From JADHUC01 sp964617665 (GTDB lineage: Bacteria; Planctomycetota; Planctomycetia; Pirellulales; Pirellulaceae), in NCBI GenBank assembly GCA_964617665.1, contig CAZUAH010000214.1, positions 1-22,067 of the forward strand: a stretch of 22,067 nucleotides of DNA, in the 5' to 3' direction. The notes beneath the pieces are model-generated. The model searched no databases, was not told the origin of the DNA, and saw nothing but the letters and a program-made list of their open reading frames with translations. Below are positions 7,557 through 22,067 of the stretch, piece by piece. The position numbers and the translations under genes are program-made. Each line of letters begins with the position of its first letter. Position 1 is the stretch's first letter.

Positions 7557-7579
7557 CGGACCAGGACAATATTGGTCCG
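7557..7579 (+). other. Hairpin CGGACCA/TGGTCCG after the kinase gene
   Basis: Seven perfect base pairs (7557-7563 with 7573-7579) and a nine-base loop, 87 bases after the kinase stop. No T run follows, so it is not a clear intrinsic terminator. It could be an operator or an RNA structure between the kinase and the synthase operon. Confidence 0.35.
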
Positions 7580-7605
7580 GAGACCGAATCCTCGTAGGAA
7601 GCTTA

Positions 7606-7634
7606 TTGTCAGTGGCTCACTGGTGGGGTAAAGT
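7606..7634 (+). promoter_or_regulatory. Possible sigma-70-type promoter of the polyketide synthase operon
   Basis: TTGTCA (7606-7611, five of six matches to TTGACA) and TAAAGT (7629-7634, four of six to TATAAT) are separated by exactly 17 bases. It is the best pair I found in the leader, about 218 bases before the synthase ATG, and it would leave a long 5' leader containing the palindrome, the stem and the leader ORF. Confidence 0.35.
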
Positions 7635-7784
7635 GGTAACTTGGTGCGTAGCGGAATTGTGAAGGTCCGAGAGGACGTCCTGACGTATTGGGCCTAACAA
7701 GGACCATGCGCCAAATTGCGCAGCATCCAATTTCAATTCCTAGCTATTGCCCGAGAGGCCGTGCAGGGTGAAGGGGAATTGCTG

Positions 7785-7868
7785 ATGGATCTGTTTGAGA
7801 GCGTTCTCGACGAAGGGCCCCTCGCTGTCTCCAATCCGAGAGGAGTGTCACATGCCGTCGAATTCTGA
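7785..7868 (+). other. Possible 27-codon leader ORF overlapping the synthase start
   Basis: ATG 7785 has a good AAGGGGA site at 7771-7777 and runs in another frame through the synthase ATG (7852), ending at TGA 7866-7868, a 17-base overlap. The peptide begins MDLFESVLDEGPLAV and is acidic, with no signal or attenuation-type run of one amino acid. It could couple or dampen synthase translation. The synthase has its own AGGAG site, so the leader ORF may also be chance. Confidence 0.3.
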
Positions 7869-10800
7869 TTCGCCGGGTGCCAACTCGGACCGTCCCCAAC
7901 GAGAACCGCTGGCGGTCATCGGCATCGGTTGCCGTCTGCCTGGTGGAATCGATTCGCCGTCGGCTTTCTGGGATGCACTGCTTGGGGGCTTCGACGGCAT
8001 CCGCGACGTACCGGAAGACCGCTGGAAACACTCCCGCTTTCACGATACCAATCCAGAGAAGACGGGTTGCATTCGCAACGCCAAGGGCGGCTTCATGGAT
8101 GGCGTCGATTTGTTTGACGCCGAGTTCTTTGGCTACTTCCCGAACGAAGCCCAGCGGATTGATCCCCAGCAGCGATTGCTGCTGGAAGTTACGCATGAGG
8201 CGCTGGAGGATGCGGGGGTGCCGCGCGATCAAGTGGAGGGCACGCGCACTTCCGTCTTCATCGGCTCGTTCATGTACGACTACCTGTGCATCCAATCGTC
8301 CAGCGAGCAGCGCGACGAGATCAATCCGTATGCGGCGATGGGCTGTGCCTTGGCCTCAATATCGAATCGCATCTCTTACGACTTCAATCTGACGGGCCCC
8401 AGTGTTACCGTCGACACCGCTTGTTCCGGCTCGCTGGTGGCGTTGCACCTGGCCTGCCGCAGCTTGTGGGGCGGGGAAGCCGATTTGGCGATTGCTGGCG
8501 GCGTCAATGTGATGCTGCGTCCAGAAACATCCATCATGTTGTCGAAAGGTGGTTTTCTGAATTCGGACCAGTATTGCAAGGCCTTTGACGCAGCCGCCAA
8601 CGGATACGTCCGCGGCGAAGGCGTGGGCATCGTCATCTTGAAGCCGCTTAGCAAGGCGCTGGCCGACGGCGACGCAATCTACGCCTGGGTCGTTGGCTCG
8701 GCTGTGAATCAGGACGGCTATTCGCCTGAAGGTTTTACCGTGCCCAACGTGTTCTCGCAGATTGCCCTGCTGGAGTCCGTTTATGGCGAAGCGGGGGTCG
8801 ATCCATTGACGGTGGATTACGTGGAAGCCCACGGCACCGGTACGCCCGTGGGCGATCCTATCGAAAGCCTGTCACTCGGTGCGGTGCTGGGCCGGGATCG
8901 CCCCACGGGGCAGCGCTGCCTGATGGGATCGGTGAAGACGAACTTAGGGCATTTGGAAGGTGCCTCGGGCGTCACGGGTTTCATCAAGGCCGTGCTGACC
9001 GCCCAGCACGGCATTGCCCCGCCGAATCTGCATTTCCATGAGCCGAATCCTGCAATCGACTGGGACAACATAAAATTGAAGGTGCCCACCAATGCCACGC
9101 CGCTGGAATGCTCTGGCCGTCCTTGGATCGTGGGCGTGAATTCGTTCGGCGCCGGCGGAGCCAATGCCCATGTCGTGTTGCAACAGCCCGCCGAAACGAG
9201 AGCAGCAGGCCCGGAGGAGGCCATCTTCGGACCCGCGCGCCCTGCCGCGGGCGCTACGTTGTACGTGCTCAGCTCGCCCCAACGCGACTCGTTGCGTACG
9301 CTGGCGCTGCTGCACGCGGACTTCCTTGGCGCCAGCCCACATCGTCTGGACGACGCCGCGTTCTCGGCCTTTACGCGGCGTACACGCCACGAGAATCTCG
9401 TGGCGGTGGTCGGCGAGACGGCGAAGGAGGTGGAGAACAAACTGCGCAAGTTTGCCGACGGCCAAGTCGACCCCACGACCCTCACGACCGCGGTCGCCCG
9501 CAGGAAGATGCCGAAACTGGGGTTCGTGTTCTCCGGCCAGGGCGGCCAGTGGGCCTGCATGGGCCAACAATGGATGCAACGCGAAACCGTCTTTCGGGAA
9601 TGGATGGAAGCAATTGATGCCGTGTTTCAGAGACTCTCCGGGTGGTCTCTGTTGGCGGAACTTGGCAAGAGCAAAGAAGAGTCCAAGATCAACGACACGG
9701 TGGTTGTCCAGCCGGCCGTCCTGGCCATCCAGATCTCGCTGGCCAAACTCTACGAGCACTATGGAATCCGGCCCCAGGGGGCCGTTGGCCATTCGATCGG
9801 CGAGGTCGCTGCGGCTTTTTGCGCCGGGGCGTTGACGCTCGAACAAGCGGTTCATGTCATCTATCATCGTTCGCAGGCCCAGAACCAGGCCTCCGGCAAA
9901 GGGGGCATGTTAGCGATCGGGCTCGGGATGGAAGAAGCCTCCCAGCTCATCGGACCCTACGAGGGTCGAGTTTCCATCGCCGCGGTGAACGGCCCGGAAA
10001 TGCTGACGTTGTCGGGCGACCCGGAACCGTTGGCGGACATTGCGGCGAAGCTGGAAGCTCGCGGTGTGTTCAATCGCCCGGTCCGGGTCCAAGTGGCATA
10101 CCACAGTCACCATATGGACTCGATCAGGGGCGTCATGCTGGAGGCCTTGGCCCACTCGCAGGGAGTCGCGGCCGCAATGCCGCTGTACTCGACCGTGACC
10201 GGCCGCCGCGAGAATGGTCTGCACCTGAACGCGGACTACTGGTTCCAGAATGTGCGCCAGCCGGTTCTGTTTACCAACGCGTTGGGCGCGATGTTGCAGA
10301 GTCATTTCGACACCTTCGTGGAAATCGGTCCCCATCCCGTGTTGGTCGGCGGTGCCAATGCGCTGATCAATACACAGAACACCAACGCCCTGGTGACACC
10401 GTCCATGACTCGTCGGGAACCGGAGGTGACCGTGTTCCTGCAGAGTCTGGCGCAACTGGCGGCTCGAGGAATCGCTCCCGACACGGAACGAGTGTTTGGT
10501 CCCAATCGTCGCTACATCCGCTTGCCCAAGTATCCCTGGAAGCACAACCGGTACTGGTTCGAGTCGCCGGCCGCCGCCGAGATACGCCGCGGACCATTCG
10601 AGCATCCCTTCCTGAAACGCCAGACCGAACTCGTTACCGAGGAAGGGCTGGCGGTCTGGGAGTCCGCCCTGGACGTGCAGAGATTCCCCTACCTCCGCGA
10701 TCATCAAGTGGACGGGGAAATCGTCTTCCCAGCCAGCGGGCATGTGGAACTGGCGTGGGCGGTGGCCAGCGAACAGTTTCGCCACGACGCCATATTCCTG

Positions 10801-13800
10801 GAGGACTTGCACTTCGACTCGCCGCTGATGCTGTCGGAGGACAGTCGTCATCCGCTGGCGGTGCGTATGGAAATCGTATCGAGCGAGGGCGATTACCGGA
10901 TTCTCAGCCGCGCGGCCGACGCCCCTGCTGACTCGCCGTGGTCGAAGCATTCATCGGGCCGCATCAATACGATGCGTGACCGTTTTGAGGAATCTACTGC
11001 TTCGCCCGGCGAACTTTGTGAACACTTTCGAGAAGGGGAAACGCTACCAATCGAGCAGTTCTACGAGAAATTGCACGCGGCGGGCATGTCCTATGGCGCG
11101 AACTTCCGCTGCATTCAAGAACTCCAATATCGCGACCATGAATGGCTAGCACGACTGCGGCTACCCGACGAACTCGTGCACGAGTCGCAGCGAAACGCCG
11201 TTCACCCTGCGCTCCTCGATGCCTGTCTGCATGTCGTGTTCGCCGACTGCCATCGGCAGGGCAATTTTGATCGAGTCTACTTGCCCTCCCGCATCGATCG
11301 TGTGCGTTTCGATCGCAAGCCCACCCAGGAAGTCTGGGCGCGCGTGCGCATGACCCGGAATGACGAGCAGTATCTTTGCTCCGATACGTTGATTCTCGAT
11401 GCAGTGGGCGACGTGGTCGGTGAGATTCGCGGCCTGACGGGCAAACGGCTCGTCGGGGCCGGTTCACGTCAGACCGAGACCGCATACGAGGGTTGTTACG
11501 AGTACCACTGGGTCCCGGCGGCACGCGAGGAAGGCAATCGCGGCCGCATCTTCGACACCACTCGTGCTGTTTTCGTCGCCGATGAGGACGGCGTGGCCGC
11601 CGAACTCGGGACGCGGCTCGCGGCCGAAGGCATCGAGCCGTTGGTCGTCCCCCCAGGCGACTCACGGCGCTTCGACGACGTGTTCGCGGACGTGCCGTTA
11701 GACAGGCGGACACTGATCGTCTTCGCCGCCGGGCTGTCGACAGGCAATCCCGCTTGGAAAGGACTTGCGGGCTGCCCCTCTGTTCCGTTGCTCCTGCAAT
11801 TGGCTCAAGCGTTGCAGAAACGGGAGGGCGTGCCGCGACTGTATCTGGTAACCAACGGCGCGGCGGATGTGGCGGGAGACCAACAGCTCGATTTGGGCCA
11901 GGCCGTCCTGCATGGTATGGCACGGGTCATCCGGAACGAATGGCCTCAAGTGCCCCTGACGCTCATCGATCTGAGCGCATCGATTCCTTCGAGCGAAGTC
12001 GATGCATTGGTCAGCGAGTTGCTCTATACGCGCCGCGACGAGGACGAATCGGAAATCGCGCTTCGTGGCGAAGAACGCTACGTGCGGCAATTGCTGCCGC
12101 TCGATCGCGATTCCGCGGAACAGGCCGCGGCCAAAACAGAAGAGGGGTTTGGCGGCGAATTCCGAGCCGAGCTTACGGAGCCGGGCGTGCTCGACCAGGT
12201 GGCGTTCCGCCGTCGTCCGTCGAGCGACCCAGGGGAACAGGACGTGGAGATTGCTGTTCGCGCGGCGGGTTTGGCGTTCAAGGACGTCATGAATGCCATG
12301 GGAATGCTGCCCGACACGGCCATCGCCGGCGGGCTGACTTCCCAGCGTCTGGGCATGGAGGTCGCGGGCCGCGTTCTGCGCACAGGTTCTCTGGTCCCAG
12401 ATCTCCGCGCGGGCGACGAGGTGATGGCCCGCGTGCCGGAGGGCTTTTGCGGACGTGTGACCACGCCCCGTCACTGCGTGGTGCGTCGCCCGGAGAATCT
12501 GACGCCGGTACAGGCTGCCGCAGTCCCCGTTGCCTATGTCACAGCCTGGTACTCGCTATGCCACCTTGCGCGCATGACTCGCGGGGAGAATGTGTTGATC
12601 CACTCGGCTGCCGGCGGCGTCGGCGGGGCGGGGATCCAACTGGCTTGCCGCGCCGGGGCGACAGTGATCGCCACGGCCGGAACGCAGGACAAACGCGAGT
12701 ACTTGCGGCAACAGGGCGTCGAGCATGTGTTCGATTCGCATTCCCTGGACTTCTACAACCGGGTGATGGAGGTTACCGGCGGACGGGGCGTGGATATCGT
12801 CCTCAATTCGCTGCCGGACCGTTTTATCGTGCAGGGCCTGAAATGCCTTGCCCCATTTGGCCGTTTCATCGAACTCGGCAAGTCTGACATCTATCGCAAC
12901 AACAAATTGGGTCTGGAGCGACTAGGCGAGAATATTTCCTACTTTGTGGTCGATGTGGACCGACTCGCGCTGCGGAAACCGGAGCTGCACCAGCAAGTGC
13001 TGAATGACATCGCCGCGTTGTTCGAACGCGGCGAAGTGGAAACGCACGAGATCACGGAATTCGCGATTTCCAAGCTCTCCGATGCCATGCGATTTATGAC
13101 TCGGGGCACGCATCGGGGCAAGATCGTCTTGAACATGCAAAACGATCGCGTCCGGACGTTACCGCCGCGGCATGTGAACTTCCAGTCCGACCGGTCCTAC
13201 CTGGTTTCCGCTGGGGCCAGCGGTTTCGGACTGGAGATCGCGCGCTGGATGTGCGGCCGCGGTGCCCGGAACCTGGTATTGGTGAGTCGCAGTGGCCCCA
13301 AGACCGATGCGGATCGAGCCGCAGTCGAGACGATGATGGAACAAGGTGTACGCGTTCTCCTGGCGCAAACCGACGTCACCGATGGAGACGCCGTCCGGCG
13401 ACTTCTGGATCGCATCCAGCGTGACTGGCCCCCACTGGCGGGAGTCATCCATGGTGCCGCCGTGATGGACGACGCTTCGATTCCGGCGATGAATATGGGG
13501 CGTTTCGAGCGGGTCTTCGCTCCCAAGGCACAGGGCGCCTGGAATTTGCACGAGGCTATGCTGGCCGCGGGCGTGGACCTCGATTTCTTCCTGATGCTTT
13601 CTTCCATCTCGTCCGCGCTGGGCTTTGTTGGCCAGGTGAACTATGCCGCAGCGAACTACTTCGAGGATGCCCTAGCCCAGTACCGTCGGCAGCAAGGCTT
13701 GCCGGCCACCTCGCTCAACGTTGGCGTAATGGGACAATATGCCGGGCTGTCCAGAACTGTGAATGAGAATCAGGATGTCATTGGACTCCTGGAAAGTCAG

Positions 13801-15144
13801 GGCCTGCTCGTAATGCCACTGGCAGACATATTGGCCAAGTTGGAGGCGGCCCTGATCCAGCAGCCGGTCCAGAGGGTGACGGGGCGATTCGACTGGGGCA
13901 AGTTCCGCTTGGCCTACCCGCACTTGGTTCGCGATGTGCGTTTCGTCGAGTTGTTGAGCGACGCGGCCCTCGCTCGGGGCAATCGCCCCAAGAGTAGCAA
14001 CTTGCGTGCCGAATTGTCCGAGCTGGGGCCCGACCAGCGACACGAACGACTTCAGCAGGAACTGGCCACCAAGTTGGGACGGATTCTGGACACGGTGCCA
14101 GAAAAACTCGACCCGGCCGCGTCTATCGACATCCTGGGTCTGGATTCGTTGATGCTGACGGACTTGCAGGTTTGGATCGCGCGCACGCTTGACATCACCT
14201 TGCCGCTGATCAAGTTGCTCAAGGGACCGAGCATCACCACGCTGGCCGCGGAACTGTTGACCCAATTGGACGCCGGCGAGGCCCGCGGGCCCAAGCCTCC
14301 AGGCGACGACGTCTCAGGGTTCACACTCGCCGACGTGGAAGGCGTGCAGATCGTCAACCCCTGGTTGATTCGCGGGTCCGGCGATCCCGACGCACCTTCC
14401 AGACTAATCTGTTTTCATTCGATGGGCGTGGGCGCGTCGCTGTTCACCAGGTTCCTCCTCAACCCGCCGCAGGGTTATGACATTTTGGCCGTACAAACAC
14501 CTGGTCGGGAGAATCGTGAGGCCGAGCCTGCCTGCGAAAGCGTTGACGAACTGGTCGATCAGATCGCACCGCTGGTGCAACCGCTTTTCGATCGCCCCGT
14601 CGTTTTCTGGGGGCACAGTTTCGGGGGCATTGTCGCCCGGGAAGTCATGCGGCGCCTGCGCGATGAACATGATCTGGAGCCGAACCATTTTGTGCTGACG
14701 GGGACGGCAGCGCCCCACCTAATGCACCGCTGGCAGAATCGCGAGGTTCTTCTCAAGGCGTTGGTGGAAGATAATACCCCAGAATACCTAATGTCGTTGT
14801 CGCGGTATGTGGAGAACCCGGGGTTCATTGCGGCCATTCTGCCCGGAATGCGGCGTGATTTCCCCTTATTGAAGAACTACCGCTTTGCGCAATCCGTCCC
14901 GTTGCATTGCCCGATTACCGCTTTCGCAGCCCGGCAGGACGACATGGTTTACACGGATGAAATCCGGGAGTGGATTGAGCACACCGACGGCGGCTTCCAA
15001 CTGATCGACGTCGATGGAGACCATTGGTTTCTGGATCGCAACCGGGAACTGATCACCGCCACGCTACAGGACATTGGCGCTAGGTGCCAGCCAGCGCCCA
15101 CGAAACAAGTCGGTCATCTGTCGACCACTGCGACGGATCGCTAA
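7852..15144 (+). CDS. Fully reducing single-module type I polyketide synthase (FAS-like, KS-AT-DH-psiKR-ER-KR-ACP-TE)
   Basis: Builds and releases a reduced acyl chain, probably iteratively. 2430 residues from ATG 7852 (AGGAG at 7841-7845); upstream TTG 7795 is less likely. KS 15-445: C191 in DTACSGS, H327 in EAHGTGT, H367 in KTNLGHLEG. AT 555-860: GHSIGE with S648 and YHSH at 750-753; Ile beside Ser and the absence of Gln suggest malonyl-CoA. DH 917-1205: H951 in the HxxxGxxxxP motif, D1123 with H1127. Structural KR half 1210-1430, too short for an added methyltransferase. ER 1436-1765: NADPH loop AAGGVGGAG at 1586-1594. KR 1780-2000: GASGFG at 1788-1793, K1892, S1918, Y1931, N1935. ACP 2060-2140: GLDSLM with S2099. 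TE 2175-2410: GHSFGG with S2256, D2363 or D2364, H2391. All catalytic residues look intact. There is no loading module and no MT, and the phosphopantetheinyl transferase must be elsewhere. The order matches animal FAS. The hybrid kinase follows after 16 bases. Confidence 0.95.
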   Translation: MPSNSDSPGANSDRPQREPLAVIGIGCRLPGGIDSPSAFWDALLGGFDGIRDVPEDRWKHSRFHDTNPEKTGCIRNAKGGFMDGVDLFDAEFFGYFPNEAQRIDPQQRLLLEVTHEALEDAGVPRDQVEGTRTSVFIGSFMYDYLCIQSSSEQRDEINPYAAMGCALASISNRISYDFNLTGPSVTVDTACSGSLVALHLACRSLWGGEADLAIAGGVNVMLRPETSIMLSKGGFLNSDQYCKAFDAAANGYVRGEGVGIVILKPLSKALADGDAIYAWVVGSAVNQDGYSPEGFTVPNVFSQIALLESVYGEAGVDPLTVDYVEAHGTGTPVGDPIESLSLGAVLGRDRPTGQRCLMGSVKTNLGHLEGASGVTGFIKAVLTAQHGIAPPNLHFHEPNPAIDWDNIKLKVPTNATPLECSGRPWIVGVNSFGAGGANAHVVLQQPAETRAAGPEEAIFGPARPAAGATLYVLSSPQRDSLRTLALLHADFLGASPHRLDDAAFSAFTRRTRHENLVAVVGETAKEVENKLRKFADGQVDPTTLTTAVARRKMPKLGFVFSGQGGQWACMGQQWMQRETVFREWMEAIDAVFQRLSGWSLLAELGKSKEESKINDTVVVQPAVLAIQISLAKLYEHYGIRPQGAVGHSIGEVAAAFCAGALTLEQAVHVIYHRSQAQNQASGKGGMLAIGLGMEEASQLIGPYEGRVSIAAVNGPEMLTLSGDPEPLADIAAKLEARGVFNRPVRVQVAYHSHHMDSIRGVMLEALAHSQGVAAAMPLYSTVTGRRENGLHLNADYWFQNVRQPVLFTNALGAMLQSHFDTFVEIGPHPVLVGGANALINTQNTNALVTPSMTRREPEVTVFLQSLAQLAARGIAPDTERVFGPNRRYIRLPKYPWKHNRYWFESPAAAEIRRGPFEHPFLKRQTELVTEEGLAVWESALDVQRFPYLRDHQVDGEIVFPASGHVELAWAVASEQFRHDAIFLEDLHFDSPLMLSEDSRHPLAVRMEIVSSEGDYRILSRAADAPADSPWSKHSSGRINTMRDRFEESTASPGELCEHFREGETLPIEQFYEKLHAAGMSYGANFRCIQELQYRDHEWLARLRLPDELVHESQRNAVHPALLDACLHVVFADCHRQGNFDRVYLPSRIDRVRFDRKPTQEVWARVRMTRNDEQYLCSDTLILDAVGDVVGEIRGLTGKRLVGAGSRQTETAYEGCYEYHWVPAAREEGNRGRIFDTTRAVFVADEDGVAAELGTRLAAEGIEPLVVPPGDSRRFDDVFADVPLDRRTLIVFAAGLSTGNPAWKGLAGCPSVPLLLQLAQALQKREGVPRLYLVTNGAADVAGDQQLDLGQAVLHGMARVIRNEWPQVPLTLIDLSASIPSSEVDALVSELLYTRRDEDESEIALRGEERYVRQLLPLDRDSAEQAAAKTEEGFGGEFRAELTEPGVLDQVAFRRRPSSDPGEQDVEIAVRAAGLAFKDVMNAMGMLPDTAIAGGLTSQRLGMEVAGRVLRTGSLVPDLRAGDEVMARVPEGFCGRVTTPRHCVVRRPENLTPVQAAAVPVAYVTAWYSLCHLARMTRGENVLIHSAAGGVGGAGIQLACRAGATVIATAGTQDKREYLRQQGVEHVFDSHSLDFYNRVMEVTGGRGVDIVLNSLPDRFIVQGLKCLAPFGRFIELGKSDIYRNNKLGLERLGENISYFVVDVDRLALRKPELHQQVLNDIAALFERGEVETHEITEFAISKLSDAMRFMTRGTHRGKIVLNMQNDRVRTLPPRHVNFQSDRSYLVSAGASGFGLEIARWMCGRGARNLVLVSRSGPKTDADRAAVETMMEQGVRVLLAQTDVTDGDAVRRLLDRIQRDWPPLAGVIHGAAVMDDASIPAMNMGRFERVFAPKAQGAWNLHEAMLAAGVDLDFFLMLSSISSALGFVGQVNYAAANYFEDALAQYRRQQGLPATSLNVGVMGQYAGLSRTVNENQDVIGLLESQGLLVMPLADILAKLEAALIQQPVQRVTGRFDWGKFRLAYPHLVRDVRFVELLSDAALARGNRPKSSNLRAELSELGPDQRHERLQQELATKLGRILDTVPEKLDPAASIDILGLDSLMLTDLQVWIARTLDITLPLIKLLKGPSITTLAAELLTQLDAGEARGPKPPGDDVSGFTLADVEGVQIVNPWLIRGSGDPDAPSRLICFHSMGVGASLFTRFLLNPPQGYDILAVQTPGRENREAEPACESVDELVDQIAPLVQPLFDRPVVFWGHSFGGIVAREVMRRLRDEHDLEPNHFVLTGTAAPHLMHRWQNREVLLKALVEDNTPEYLMSLSRYVENPGFIAAILPGMRRDFPLLKNYRFAQSVPLHCPITAFAARQDDMVYTDEIREWIEHTDGGFQLIDVDGDHWFLDRNRELITATLQDIGARCQPAPTKQVGHLSTTATDR

Positions 15145-15160
15145 GGGGAAATTCTCTGCG

Positions 15161-21580
<6,420 letters not shown>

Positions 21581-21835
21581 GCAATTGCGGTGGCGTCAGG
21601 CCTGTGAACATGCGAGATCCGAGACCGGTGTGCTGGTCCAGTGAGTTTTTACTGAACTCGCGTCCATGTAAGCTGGGGAGGGCAAGTCTGCCAAACGGAT
21701 GTTCGCCCAGGATCACTCGGGAAGGCTACGACAATCGCACTGGACGATTCGGCCGGAGCGGTGCACCTTCTGCGCTTCCCCGATCGCTCCTGCCAGGTCA
21801 GATCTTTCAGGGTTTGCGTTCACGAGGAATGACAT

Positions 21836-22067
21836 ATGCCCACGTTACTGCGATGCACTTCCAGTGGATATGAAACATCTCTGACCCCCGCATCTGGATG
21901 CCACTCCGACGATCAGTCTAAGGCGTGTCCGGTATGTGGGGCGCTCGTCGAGACCGTATCTCTCAATGGTTCGAATATTGGGAGTGTGAGCGACGAAACA
22001 CTGGACACGCCAGCGCCCGATCAATCCGTATCCGTCGAAGCCACTCTCCCCGGATCGGAGCAGGTTG
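21836..22067 (+). CDS. N-terminal fragment of a Cys-motif protein, possibly another kinase or WD40 protein (cut at window end)
   Basis: ATG 21836 is preceded by GAGGA at 21824-21828 with seven-base spacing. The frame is open to the edge: 77 residues beginning MPTLLRC. Cys at 7, 22, 31 and 34, the last two in ACPVCGALVE, suggest a small zinc ribbon. From memory, a C...CPVCGA N-terminus of this kind precedes Ser/Thr kinase or WD40 domains in planctomycetes. The following Ser/Thr/Asp/Pro-rich stretch reads as linker. The diagnostic part lies outside the window, so the family is a guess. The 255 bases between the hybrid kinase stop and this start hold no clear terminator or promoter. Confidence 0.6.
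   Translation, partial: MPTLLRCTSSGYETSLTPASGCHSDDQSKACPVCGALVETVSLNGSNIGSVSDETLDTPAPDQSVSVEATLPGSEQV

Larger units (their letters stand above)
7471..7851 (+). other. Leader region of the polyketide synthase operon
   Basis: 381 bases with no sizeable gene. It holds, in order, a short stem over the kinase stop (TAGCC/GGCTA, 7468-7481), a 7-bp hairpin (7557-7579), a promoter-like pair (7606-7634), the palindrome AGGACGTCCT (7672-7681), a TGCGC/GCGCA stem (7707-7722) and a possible 27-codon leader ORF. This is dense for an intergenic region and consistent with regulated expression of the costly synthase, although each short stem alone could be chance. Confidence 0.45.

Noticed and set aside
7795..7851. 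Upstream TTG start for the synthase
   Set aside because: No ribosome site before it and 19 added residues unlike a KS N-terminus; ATG 7852 has AGGAG at proper distance.
9910..10950. 346-codon minus-strand and 429-codon plus-strand (9642-10931) open frames over the AT/DH region
   Set aside because: Both overlap intact AT and DH coding sequence and look like low-complexity shadow translations.
11480..12150. Possible methyltransferase domain between DH and ER
   Set aside because: No SAM-binding glycine motif was seen, and the length fits the structural half of KR only.
11754..12887. 377-codon plus-strand open frame in the synthase
   Set aside because: Arg/Gly-rich out-of-frame reading of the psiKR/ER region; no domain.

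Overview
The window most likely comes from a planctomycete (Pirellulales-like) chromosome. The signs are exported proteins with Gly/Met-rich or Pro/Tyr/Gly-rich tails, a beta-barrel-type exported protein with a Cys cluster, several Hanks-type Ser/Thr kinases, a giant Ser/Thr-kinase/His-kinase hybrid, and a last gene that opens with the short Cys-rich N-terminus common in planctomycete kinase or WD40 proteins. This assignment is an inference from protein style. No rRNA, tRNA, CRISPR array or insertion sequence was seen.

Layout. (1) Positions 1-2130 hold a two-component pair: a 5'-truncated membrane histidine kinase and an OmpR-type response regulator, with a 12-codon ORF bridging their junction. 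(2) Positions 2247-4019 encode an exported protein built from two tandem secretin/STN-like units plus a half unit and a Gly/Met tail. A hairpin follows it and separates it from two minus-strand genes for exported proteins (4109-5263 and 5495-6214); the second has a textbook intrinsic terminator. (3) A divergent intergenic region with a 12-bp direct repeat leads to a single-domain Ser/Thr kinase (6562-7470). (4) A 381-bp leader with a plausible promoter, several inverted repeats and a possible 27-codon leader ORF precedes the main system: a 2430-residue, fully reducing, single-module type I polyketide synthase (KS-AT-DH-psiKR-ER-KR-ACP-TE, 7852-15144). Sixteen bases later comes a 2139-residue hybrid kinase (Ser/Thr kinase - AAA/STAND-like ATPase - helical repeats - GAF - HisKA - HATPase - REC - REC - HPt, 15161-21580). 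(5) The window ends inside another gene, probably a kinase or WD40 protein, with an N-terminal Cys motif.

How the genes may work together. The PKS carries every domain needed to build, fully reduce and release an acyl chain, in the domain order of animal fatty acid synthase. It lacks only a phosphopantetheinyl transferase, which must be encoded elsewhere. The immediately following hybrid kinase combines a Ser/Thr kinase with a complete His-Asp-His-type phosphorelay apparatus on one soluble chain, and looks like the dedicated controller of the synthase or of its product. HstK-family kinases of similar build are linked in heterocystous cyanobacteria to glycolipid synthesis involving a type I PKS, which makes the pairing functionally plausible. 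The operon and the regulatory link are inferences from spacing and order.
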